Assembly (NCBI GenBank): GCA_017380955.1 | Contig: JAFOCZ010000084.1 | Location: 1 to 9,830, forward strand | Length of the DNA: 9,830 nucleotides | Direction of reading: 5' to 3' | Source of the DNA: Alistipes sp. | GTDB taxonomy: Bacteria > Bacteroidota > Bacteroidia > Bacteroidales > Rikenellaceae | Shown here: one piece after another, positions 1 to 6,230 of the stretch | How the letters are laid out: each line of letters starts with the position of its first letter | Position numbering within the stretch: the first letter of the stretch is position 1 | Made by a program: the position numbers and the translations under genes | The notes under the pieces: model-generated | What the model was told of the DNA's origin: nothing | Database searches by the model: none | The model's input: the letters and a program-made list of their open reading frames with translations, nothing else

Positions 1-1074
1 AAACGACACCTCCATATCCTCGCCCTCGACACGCTCGAAGCCTATCTTTGTGCTACGGAAGAAACCCAGCGACATAAGTTCCTTGGAGGTGTGGGCTATC
101 TGCTTGGCGTTGTATATGTAGTTGGGATATAGCGATATGGTGTGTCGCAGCACCTGATTGCGCAACTTCGTGGCGGCGTTACGGTCACGGTAAATGGTAA
201 GACCATAATACGATGTAGTATCCACCACAGCGTCGGCCTTAAAGCCCACCGTAGAACGTAGCATAGGGTCATAGGTGGGATATACGTTTATATTTCGCAG
301 GCGATATACCGCGTTGTCCTCGTATATCTGCCCACCACGCTCATCATAACCCACAAGCGTTGGCAGGATAATCATCCTCACCTTTGCACGGGTGCCGAGA
401 CCTATGGTGTCGACCTCATAACTGATGTTGTTGACCGTAAAGTCGAAATATCCACGGTTGTTGAGCATCGTGGCTATACGGCTACGCTCCTCATCGAGGC
501 GCGTGATGTCGAGGATTGTGCCACGGCTAAGCAGCGACGCGGCGGTGTCGGAGAGTATGATGCTCCTTAGCGACCTGTCGCGGAACTCATACTCGAGGCT
601 ATCTATGCGTGTAGCCTCACCCTGCGTGATGGTGTATGTGACCTCCACACGGCGCTTGCGGCGCATCTGCTCCACACTACAATCTACCTTCGACGAGAAG
701 TAACCTCGTGTGTGGAGATATGTCTGGAGATTCTGCACTGACTTCTGCGTGAGGGTGCTGTCGAGCAATACCGGAGGCTCGCCAATCTTACGTTTGAAGT
801 TATTCCACCAATTATTCTTCTCGGGATTCGCCTTCTCGTATACCCATACGTAGAAGTCTAAGTTTAGGATTCGCTTATTTGGTGACTGACGCACATAGGT
901 GTCCAGGCCATCCTTATCGCGTGTTATGCGCTCGTCGCGTGGTGTCTGCTTATCATCCTCGATGTTCACCTCGTGGAGCAGATATGTACCCTCGGGCAGT
1001 GAGCGTGTGACGTTGCAGGCCGTGACCACCATCACCGCCATAAGCAACACGATATATTTCACAAACCTACTCAC
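1..1074 (-). CDS. TamL-like outer-membrane assembly lipoprotein (TamA/BamA family), N-terminal part
   Basis: The frame is open for 358 codons from a GTG at 1074 to the left edge, so the C-terminal beta-barrel lies outside the window. An in-frame TAA at 1083-1081 limits the start to GTG 1074 or GTG 1062. The N-terminus is a lipoprotein signal: a basic start, a hydrophobic stretch (IVLLMAVMVV), and lipobox VTAC with Cys20. After it comes the N-V-T-R-S-L-P-E-G-x-Y-L-L pattern seen at the start of Bacteroidetes TamL proteins. The next 300 residues contain repeated POTRA-like signatures, each with a 'Gly-Tyr-Phe' turn (about residues 98-100 and 176-178). Family knowledge: TamL is an Omp85-type protein anchored in the outer membrane that works with TamB in assembling or transporting envelope components. 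The gene lies 108 bases downstream of dapF on the same strand, and no promoter motif is visible in between, so read-through from dapF is possible. BamA is a less likely alternative, because the protein carries a lipoprotein signal. Confidence 0.85.
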   Translation of the reverse strand, partial: MSRFVKYIVLLMAVMVVTACNVTRSLPEGTYLLHEVNIEDDKQTPRDERITRDKDGLDTYVRQSPNKRILNLDFYVWVYEKANPEKNNWWNNFKRKIGEPPVLLDSTLTQKSVQNLQTYLHTRGYFSSKVDCSVEQMRRKRRVEVTYTITQGEATRIDSLEYEFRDRSLRSIILSDTAASLLSRGTILDITRLDEERSRIATMLNNRGYFDFTVNNISYEVDTIGLGTRAKVRMIILPTLVGYDERGGQIYEDNAVYRLRNINVYPTYDPMLRSTVGFKADAVVDTTSYYGLTIYRDRNAATKLRNQVLRHTISLYPNYIYNAKQIAHTSKELMSLGFFRSTKIGFERVEGEDMEVSF

Positions 1075-1081
1075 TCTCTGT

Positions 1082-1142
1082 TAATTAGTAATTGGTTAAT
1101 TAGTAATTACTCACTACTGATTAAGCATAGCGTCGCAGACAC
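1082..1142 (+). repeat. Intergenic repeat element, copy A (short form)
   Basis: The first 28 bases (1082-1109) match 6062-6089 with one mismatch. They consist of TTAGTAA-type 7-base units. Further on, 1130-1142 can fold as a 5-bp hairpin with a three-base loop (GCGTC, GCA, GACAC, one wobble pair). On the minus strand its loop reads TGC, as in copies B, C and D. This looks like a shortened member of the same family. It fills most of the gap between dapF and the TamL gene and ends 7 bases before TamL's upstream stop codon. Confidence 0.6.
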
Positions 1143-1147
1143 CTTAC

Positions 1148-1182
1148 TTTTCACTTTTCACCTTTCCCTTTTCACTTTTCAC
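1148..1182 (-). repeat. Five 7-base tandem units directly after the dapF stop
   Basis: Read on the minus strand, the bases straight after the dapF TAA are GTGAAAA, GTGAAAA, GGGAAAG, GTGAAAA, GTGAAAA. That is five units of seven bases, with only the middle one diverged. There is no spacer between the stop codon and the first unit. Nothing suggests that it is coding. Confidence 0.85.
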
Positions 1183-2121
1183 TTATAACTGCGTTGCAGC
1201 GTGCCACTGCTCTGCCTCGCCCGACTCATCAAGGATGGTGTAGGTAACCTCATCCTCGGCGATGGTCACAACACCGCGCCACTCAAACGTTGCGTTGCCC
1301 TCGAGGCGTGTGGTGATGCCGTCGTCAGTCTTATGTGTGGTACAAAATACCCTGCCACCACGGTTACGCACCTCTATGCGCTCGCCACAGTCTACCTCGC
1401 CACACAACGCCGCTGCCGTTGCCGAGGCTGTCATAGCCGTGCCACACGACATTGTGATGCCCGCACCACGCTCATACGTTGCAACAAAGATGCTACGCCT
1501 ATCCAGGCACTCATACAACGATACATTTACGCCATTGGGCACTACATCCTTAAGCACCTTGACCCTCTCGCCCAACGCCGTAAGCGTGTCGAGAGATATC
1601 TGCTCTACGCGAGCCACCATATGTGGGTTACCGAGGCTCAGCGCCGAGAAGCACAACTCCGAAGATAGCGCCTCCACCTTGCGTGACAGCCACTCCTCAC
1701 CCTCGGCGAAGAATGCGAAGTCGCTGCTCCACAGCCTTATGGCGATGTCCACAGCATATGCTGGGATGCCAGGGTATACCTCACCGGCAACCTCCACATT
1801 GTAGTTGCGACCTCCCGAGCGTAACACCGCACGCTCACCGATATAGCCGCGCTCCATAGCATAACGTGCCACACAGCGGATGCCATTGCCACACATCTCG
1901 GCACGTGTGCCGTCGGGGTTCAGCATATCCATACCATAGACACCATCCTCGTGGCGCACTACGAGCAACACACCATCGCTGCCAACGCCGCTCTGCCTGT
2001 CACACGCCATACGCGCAAACTCTCTCCAATCTACATCGGCATACTTAGCCTCATCCACAACATCCACCAACAGGAAGTCGTTGCCCGAGCCGTGGCACTT
2101 TATGAATTCTATCTCTCGCAT
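1183..2121 (-). CDS. dapF: Diaminopimelate epimerase
   Basis: This cytoplasmic, cofactor-independent enzyme interconverts LL- and meso-diaminopimelate, a late step in lysine and peptidoglycan precursor synthesis. From ATG 2121 the protein has 312 residues. The N-terminal signature K-x-H-G-S-G-N-D-F is followed by the first catalytic cysteine in the M-C-G-N-G-I-R-C motif (Cys77). The second is in E-R-G-A-G-I-T-M-S-C-G-T (Cys226), and the substrate-binding G-N-P-H lies at about 164-167. An upstream ATG at 2136 is in frame, but the promoter -7 box at 2147-2154 would leave that start almost no leader, and family N-termini begin close to the second ATG. The protein is longer than the common length of roughly 275. 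The extra length includes an inserted stretch (about 128-155) and some 25 residues at the C-terminus past the usual end. Its stop codon abuts a 7-base tandem repeat. Next on the same strand is the TamL gene. Confidence 0.95.
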   Translation of the reverse strand: MREIEFIKCHGSGNDFLLVDVVDEAKYADVDWREFARMACDRQSGVGSDGVLLVVRHEDGVYGMDMLNPDGTRAEMCGNGIRCVARYAMERGYIGERAVLRSGGRNYNVEVAGEVYPGIPAYAVDIAIRLWSSDFAFFAEGEEWLSRKVEALSSELCFSALSLGNPHMVARVEQISLDTLTALGERVKVLKDVVPNGVNVSLYECLDRRSIFVATYERGAGITMSCGTAMTASATAAALCGEVDCGERIEVRNRGGRVFCTTHKTDDGITTRLEGNATFEWRGVVTIAEDEVTYTILDESGEAEQWHAATQL

Positions 2122-2146
2122 AGTTCTATCACGCATATATAACGAC

Positions 2147-2178
2147 CAAAGTTACACATTTTTTCTGCCATCACAAAA
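2147..2178 (-). promoter_or_regulatory. Bacteroidetes-type promoter of dapF
   Basis: On the minus strand a TTTTG (2178-2174) lies 19 bases upstream of TAACTTTG (2154-2147). This matches the Bacteroidetes sigma factor consensus (TTTG, 19-21 bases, TAnnTTTG). Transcription would begin near 2141, giving a leader of about 20 bases to ATG 2121. A 6-bp inverted repeat (TCTGCC 2164-2169, GGCAGA 2184-2189) brackets the -33 element and could be an operator. Confidence 0.75.
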
Positions 2179-2215
2179 TTCTCGGCAGATAATAACAACT
2201 TTTTTGCGTGCGGTG

Positions 2216-2246
2216 TTGCCTATGTGATAATAATTTTGTAATATTG
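2216..2246 (+). promoter_or_regulatory. Candidate promoter of the alpha/beta hydrolase
   Basis: TTG (2216-2218), 20 bases, then TAATATTG (2239-2246) differs from the TAnnTTTG consensus at one base. It would give a leader of about 20 bases before ATG 2271. An alternative -7 box is TAATTTTG at 2231-2238, but its nearest TTTG lies 24 bases upstream, which is too far for a good fit. The region is AT-rich and is shared back-to-back with the dapF promoter. Confidence 0.5.
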
Positions 2247-2270
2247 TAAGCATAAAATAATTGCTATACT

Positions 2271-3068
2271 ATGACCGAGAAATTTATTATGGCGGGAAGC
2301 ACACCTATGCACGTTGCCGACAGCGAGCGTGGAGGGGAGTGTGTGGTGCTGTTGCACGGCTACTTAGAGTCTATGCTTGTGTGGGATGAGTTCATCTCTC
2401 TGCTCAAGGACGAGTGTCGTGTTGTTGTTATGGACCTCCCGGGCCACGGCGTGTCGATGGTCGACAGAGAGACCCACACTATGGAGTATCTCGCAGAGTG
2501 CGTGGGACTTACTATGAAGGCTTTGGGCGTAGAGCGCTACCACGTTGTGGGGCACTCTATGGGTGGATATGTGGCGTTAGCGATGATGGATAACTACGCC
2601 GCAAACCTCGCCTCTATAACCCTGCTGAGTTCTACAACCTCGGCAGATAGCCAGGAGAAGTGTGACCGTCGCCGCAGAGAGATAGAACTCATAAAGGCGG
2701 GTAAGAAGAATACCTTAGCGCGCCTTGTTCCACATCAGGGCTTCGCACCCGAGAATGTGAAGCGCCTCAACGACTGGATTGAGGACCTCAGGGAGTTGAT
2801 TCTCATCACCGAGGATGAGGGTGTCATAGCCATCCTTGGCGGTATGATAGAGCGCAAGAGCCGCGGCGAGCAGTTACGCGACAGTGGCATCGCCCATCAG
2901 TTTATCTTTGGTCGCCACGACTACTACATCCCCGAGGATGTGGCACAGGAGATGATTGCTGCGGACTCCTCGGCAGGTGTTGTATGGCTCGAGCACTCGG
3001 GACATATGGGCTTTTTGGAGGAGCCTGAGCAGTGCGCCGAGGCTATTAAGAAATTGGTCTTGGGGTAG
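2271..3068 (+). CDS. Alpha/beta-fold hydrolase
   Basis: The protein is 265 residues long and has the complete signature of a soluble alpha/beta hydrolase. The oxyanion-hole motif L-L-H-G is at 27-30, D-L-P-G-H-G at 55-60, and the nucleophile elbow G-H-S-M-G-G has Ser96. The acid is probably Asp217 in G-R-H-D, and the catalytic histidine is His245 in H-S-G-H-M. A cap region rich in charged residues spans about 120-200. It has no signal peptide, so it should act in the cytoplasm. The family includes esterases, lipases, haloalkane and epoxide hydrolases and MenH-like enzymes. The substrate cannot be told from the sequence, and none of the neighbours points to a pathway. It is the only plus-strand gene in the window, divergent from dapF and convergent with infC. 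The TAG stop runs straight into 7-base repeat units. Confidence 0.92.
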   Translation: MTEKFIMAGSTPMHVADSERGGECVVLLHGYLESMLVWDEFISLLKDECRVVVMDLPGHGVSMVDRETHTMEYLAECVGLTMKALGVERYHVVGHSMGGYVALAMMDNYAANLASITLLSSTTSADSQEKCDRRRREIELIKAGKKNTLARLVPHQGFAPENVKRLNDWIEDLRELILITEDEGVIAILGGMIERKSRGEQLRDSGIAHQFIFGRHDYYIPEDVAQEMIAADSSAGVVWLEHSGHMGFLEEPEQCAEAIKKLVLG

Positions 3069-3180
3069 TGAGTAATGAGTAATGGGTAATGGTGTCGCCT
3101 CTGCGAGGCGATAATAGGATGGGGAATGATAGGGAGAGATGGGAAACTACCTATAGTTACTCGTCTCTCCCCATAATTAC
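3069..3180 (+). repeat. Intergenic repeat element, copy B
   Basis: The element starts directly after the hydrolase stop with TGAGTAA, TGAGTAA, TGGGTAA. Then comes GGTG and a 7-bp hairpin at 3095-3111 (TCGCCTC, loop TGC, GAGGCGA). A longer inverted repeat follows: GGGAGAGA (3132-3139) pairs with TCTCTCCC (3164-3171), with a nested AACTA/TAGTT stem inside. The tail (CTCTCCCCATAATTACCCA) resembles the tails of copies C and D. No reading frame in it looks coding. Confidence 0.75.
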
Positions 3181-3196
3181 CCACTGATACAAGAAA

Positions 3197-3277
3197 TGTC
3201 ATTCCGAGCGAGTGCAGCGAGCGTGGGAATCTCCTACGGAGCGCTACAACGTTGATGGTTAGAGATTGCCACGCTCG
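3197..3277. repeat. REP-like element forming a 15-bp hairpin
   Basis: The segment opens with GTCATTCCGAGCG, a kind of start seen in dispersed intergenic repeats of many bacteria. CGAGCGTGG plus AATCTC (3218-3233) is complementary to GAGATT plus CCACGCTCG (3262-3277). One G-G mismatch lies within the 15 pairs and the loop is 28 bases. It lies between convergent genes next to a second hairpin. An apparent minus-strand frame through it (from 3319) is not thought to be real. Confidence 0.65.
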
Positions 3278-3284
3278 GCAAAAA

Positions 3285-3327
3285 TCCCGACGATGGGCTG
3301 TACTTGGCGTACTGCTCATTGTCGGGA
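3285..3327. terminator. Long hairpin, probable bidirectional terminator
   Basis: TCCCGAC (3285-3291) pairs with GTCGGGA (3321-3327). The stem continues inward through ATG/CAT, GC/GC and GTAC/GTAC, with two wobble pairs and one mismatch, to a five-base loop. That is about 18 pairs in 43 bases. On the minus strand it is followed by a run of five T and lies 41 bases past the infC stop. On the plus strand it is followed by CCTTTTG, a weaker T-run. It therefore probably ends infC transcription and perhaps also that of the hydrolase. It could equally be part of a dispersed repeat reused as a terminator. Confidence 0.65.
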
Positions 3328-3368
3328 CCTTTTGTTAGCGGCCGCAGATGCTGCCTTATCTTGCCAAA

Positions 3369-3995
3369 TTACTTCTTGGACTTAGGTGCAAGAATCATAT
3401 TCATCTTCTTACCATCGAGTTTAGGCATCAACTCTACACGAGCGAGTTCCTCGAGGTCGTTGGCAAAACGGAGAAGAAGAATCTCACCCTGCTCCTTGAA
3501 GACGATAGAGCGACCACGGAAGAATACGTATGCCTTAACCTTAGCACCCTCCTTGAGGAAGTTCTCGGCGTGCTTGAGTTTGAAGTTGTAGTCGTGGTCG
3601 TCGGTCTGTGGACCAAAACGAATCTCCTTGATCACAACCTTCACCTGCTTAGCCTTGATCTCCTTAGCCTTACGCTTCTGCTGGTAAAGGAACTTCTGGT
3701 AGTCGGCAATACGGCATACTGGAGGCTCAGCCTTTGGAGAGATCTCGATAAGGTCGAGTTCCATCTCATCAGCCAGACGCAACGCCTCCTTGATAGGAAG
3801 CACCAAGTTAGGCTCAACGTTCTCGCCTACAACACGCACTGTAGGTGCTGTAATCTCGTCGTTGATGCGGTTAGGGTTCTCCTGCTGGGGGCGACGACCA
3901 CGAGGGTCACGCTGCTGCTGGTTGCCGTTCTGCTGCTGTTGCTGGTTATTCCCCTGCGCCTGTGGGCGTGGGCGGAATGGATATTGTCCTGCCAA
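3369..3995 (-). CDS. infC: Translation initiation factor IF-3, TTG start
   Basis: IF-3 binds the 30S ribosomal subunit, prevents premature 50S joining and checks start codon and initiator tRNA choice. The protein is 208 residues long. Residues 43-112 are the N-terminal domain, opening with the family's usual R-I-N-D-E-I. Residues 118-203 are the C-terminal domain (V-K-V-V-I-K-E-I-R-F, then F-F-R-G-R at 158-162). Before the N-domain lies an extension of about 42 residues, rich in Gln, Asn, Arg and Pro. The start is TTG at 3995-3993. The codons from there back to the in-frame stop at 4010-4008 are CAA, TTA, ACT and AAT, so no ATG, GTG or ATT is available. The next Met comes only inside the N-domain. 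The gene lies 25 bases after thrS and is probably cotranscribed with it. The rpmI and rplT genes that usually follow are not present. Confidence 0.96.
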   Translation of the reverse strand: MAGQYPFRPRPQAQGNNQQQQQNGNQQQRDPRGRRPQQENPNRINDEITAPTVRVVGENVEPNLVLPIKEALRLADEMELDLIEISPKAEPPVCRIADYQKFLYQQKRKAKEIKAKQVKVVIKEIRFGPQTDDHDYNFKLKHAENFLKEGAKVKAYVFFRGRSIVFKEQGEILLLRFANDLEELARVELMPKLDGKKMNMILAPKSKK

Positions 3996-4020
3996 ATTAG
4001 TTAATTGTTAGTTAGTATTA

Positions 4021-5961
4021 TTATTTATTTGCTTCGATCTCTGCCGATACAAGGCCCTTCATAAACTCAGCGAACTCGGCGATGGTCATCTGACCCTTGT
4101 CGCCATCACCCTGAGCACGTACAGATACCAAGCCATCCTCAGCCTCCTTCTCACCTACGATGAGCAAGTATGGGATACGCTTAAGTTCGTTATCGCGAAT
4201 CTTACGGCCAATCTTCTCGTTGCGGTCGTCAACCTGTACACGTACATCGCGGAGGTTCAACTCACGAGCCACCTTCTGAGCATAGTCGTTGTACTTCTCC
4301 GAGATTGGCAATACCACAGCTTGGTCTGGAGTGAGCCACAATGGGAACTTACCACCTGTGTGCTCCAACAATACTGCCACGAAGCGCTCCATAGAGCCAA
4401 ATGGCGCACGGTGAATCATAATTGGGCGGTGGAGTTTGTCATCAGAGCCCTTGTATGTAAGGTCGAAACGCTCTGGGAGGTTGTAGTCTACCTGGATAGT
4501 ACCCAACTGCCAACTACGTCCCAACGCATCCTTAACCATAAAGTCGAGTTTAGGACCGTAGAATGCTGCCTCACCAAGTTCCACAGTGGTGTTGAGACCC
4601 TTCTCCTTACAAGCCTGGATGATAGCGCCCTCAGCCTTCTCCCAGTTCTCATCCGAGCCGATATACTTCTCGGTGTTGTTAGGGTCACGGAGTGAAATCT
4701 GCGCTGTGTAGTTGTCGAACTTAAGGGTACGGAAGATGTAGAGCACGATGTCGATAACCTTCTCGAACTCCTCCAACAACTGGTCAGGACGTACGAAGAG
4801 GTGAGCATCATCCTGGGTGAATGAGCGTACACGTGTCAAACCGTGCAACTCACCAGACTGCTCGTAGCGGTATACAGTACCGAACTCTGCCAAACGCACT
4901 GGAAGATCCTTGTATGAGCGTGGCTTAGAGCGGTAAATCTCGCAGTGGTGAGGGCAGTTCATTGGCTTCAACAGATACTCCTCACCCTCAAATGGAGTGT
5001 GGATAGGCTGGAACGAGTCCTTACCATACTTTGCGTAGTGACCAGAAGTAACGTAGAGATCCTTGTTACCGATATGTGGGGTGATAACCTGAAGGTAGCC
5101 ATACTCCTTCTGAATCTGACGCAAGAAACGCTCCAAACGGTCGCGCAACTCTGCACCCTTAGGCAACCACATTGGAAGACCCTGACCTACACGCTGTGAG
5201 AACATAAACAACTCGAGATCCTTGCCGAGTTTACGGTGGTCACGCTTCTTAGCCTCCTCCAACATTGCGAGGTGCTCGTCGAGCATCGACTTCTTAGGGA
5301 ACGACACACCATAGATACGGGTAAGCATCTTGTTCTTCTCGTTACCACGCCAGTAAGCACCAGCGATAGATGTCAACTTGATAGCCTTGATATAGCCCGT
5401 GTTAGGGATATGTGGACCACGACATAGGTCTGTGAAAGCACCATTTGTGTAGAACGAGATTGTGCCATCCTCGAGGTCGGTGATAAGTTCCACCTTGTAC
5501 TGGTCGCCCTTCTCGGTGAAGGTCTTGAGCGCATCAGCCTTAGATACCTCGCTGCGCACCAAAGCCTCCTTGTTGCGCGATAGTTCAATCATCTTTGCCT
5601 CAATCTTCTCGAGGTCAGCCTCGGTGATTGCCACAGGAGAGTCTACGTCGTAGTAGAAACCGTTGTCGATAGCAGGACCGATACCAAACTTAATACCTGG
5701 GTAGAGAGCCTCCAAAGCCTCTGCCAAGAGGTGTGATGATGTGTGCCAGAAGGCGTGCTTACCCTCGGCGTCGTCCCACTTGAAGAATTTGATTGTACAG
5801 TCACAATCGATAGCGCGCATCATATCTACAGTTGCGCCGTTTACCTCGGCTGCGAGTGAGTCAGCAGCTAAACGAGGGCTGATGCTCTCTGCCACCTGAA
5901 AGGCAGTTGTCCCTTTGGCAAACTCTCTTACCGAGCCATCAGGAAAGGTTACTTTAACCAT
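4021..5961 (-). CDS. thrS: Threonine-tRNA ligase
   Basis: This class II synthetase charges tRNA-Thr and edits mis-charged serine. The full 646-residue length matches the family. A TGS domain covers 1-62. The editing domain carries H-x-x-x-H (His73, His77) and C-R-G-P-H (Cys180, His184). In the catalytic core, the zinc ligands are Cys336 (M-N-C-P-H-H-C), His387 (D-D-A-H) and His517 (M-I-H-R-A). Motif 2 is R-Y-E-Q-S-G (365-370), followed by R-V-R-S-F-T-Q-D-D. Motif 3 includes G-S-M-E-R-F (522-527). The anticodon-binding domain is about 545-640. No key residue is missing. The ATG at 5961 gives the standard N-terminus. No exact TAnnTTTG box is seen upstream. The nearest is a TAACTTTT close to the start codon, without a well-placed -33 element, so transcription may begin further upstream or at pdxA. 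Confidence 0.98.
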   Translation of the reverse strand: MVKVTFPDGSVREFAKGTTAFQVAESISPRLAADSLAAEVNGATVDMMRAIDCDCTIKFFKWDDAEGKHAFWHTSSHLLAEALEALYPGIKFGIGPAIDNGFYYDVDSPVAITEADLEKIEAKMIELSRNKEALVRSEVSKADALKTFTEKGDQYKVELITDLEDGTISFYTNGAFTDLCRGPHIPNTGYIKAIKLTSIAGAYWRGNEKNKMLTRIYGVSFPKKSMLDEHLAMLEEAKKRDHRKLGKDLELFMFSQRVGQGLPMWLPKGAELRDRLERFLRQIQKEYGYLQVITPHIGNKDLYVTSGHYAKYGKDSFQPIHTPFEGEEYLLKPMNCPHHCEIYRSKPRSYKDLPVRLAEFGTVYRYEQSGELHGLTRVRSFTQDDAHLFVRPDQLLEEFEKVIDIVLYIFRTLKFDNYTAQISLRDPNNTEKYIGSDENWEKAEGAIIQACKEKGLNTTVELGEAAFYGPKLDFMVKDALGRSWQLGTIQVDYNLPERFDLTYKGSDDKLHRPIMIHRAPFGSMERFVAVLLEHTGGKFPLWLTPDQAVVLPISEKYNDYAQKVARELNLRDVRVQVDDRNEKIGRKIRDNELKRIPYLLIVGEKEAEDGLVSVRAQGDGDKGQMTIAEFAEFMKGLVSAEIEANK

Positions 5962-6061
5962 AATTGTTTAGTTGTTTTAAAAAGTTATTATTTTGAGCAC
6001 CTTCGCAGCTCCACAATAACGAGACGGATTACTACTCAGTTGTGCTCAGTGTCTTCTATTC
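5962..6061. other. thrS leader region, no clear element
   Basis: This 100-base stretch between thrS and repeat copy C holds no gene, tRNA or clear terminator. A distant 6-bp inverted repeat (GAGCAC near 5995, GTGCTC near 6046) is present, but it is too short and too widely spaced to call a structure. The minus-strand leader contains no ATG, so a leader peptide with a standard start is not supported. Confidence 0.4.
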
Positions 6062-6230
6062 TAATTAGTAATGGGTTAATTAGTAATTAGTAATGGTGTC
6101 ATCTCTGCGAGATGATTTTGGGGATTGATGGGGATACCCATAACTACCTATCTCTCCCTATAACTACCTATTCCATAATCGCCTCAAAGAGGCGAAAGGA
6201 TTACTAATTCCTCATTCCTCACTCCTCATT
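6062..6230 (+). repeat. Intergenic repeat element, copy C (flanked on both sides)
   Basis: On the left, TTAGTAA-type units match copy A (27 of 28 bases). Next is a 7-bp hairpin at 6099-6115 (TCATCTC, loop TGC, GAGATGA). The tail at about 6147-6171 is nearly the same as that of copy D. A second hairpin at 6179-6195 (TCGCCTC, loop AAA, GAGGCGA) has the same stem as copy B with another loop. On the right are four inverted 7-base units (6201-6228). Read on the minus strand, these begin directly after the pdxA stop as TGAGGAG, TGAGGAA, TGAGGAA, TTAGTAA. The right flank (6200-6230) is the reverse complement of copy D's left flank (7408-7438) with two mismatches in 31. Confidence 0.8.

Noticed and set aside
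2122..2136. Longer dapF start at ATG 2136
   Set aside because: It would lie about five bases from the predicted transcription start and adds five residues not typical of the family. ATG 2121 fits better, although this is not proven.
2924..3319. 131-codon minus-strand reading frame across the hydrolase end and the repeat region
   Set aside because: It starts inside the terminator hairpin, runs through the REP-like element and then antisense to the hydrolase. It has no recognisable protein features, and repeats often leave such chance frames.
3348..4004. 218-codon plus-strand frame opposite infC
   Set aside because: It is antisense to a clear IF-3 gene, is dominated by Leu and Val as expected from the complement of Gln/Asn/Lys codons, and has no family match that I recognise.
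5962..6061. Leader-peptide or T-box style control of thrS
   Set aside because: There is no ATG-started leader frame and no run of Thr codons. The only inverted repeat is short and distant, and T-boxes are not expected in this phylum.
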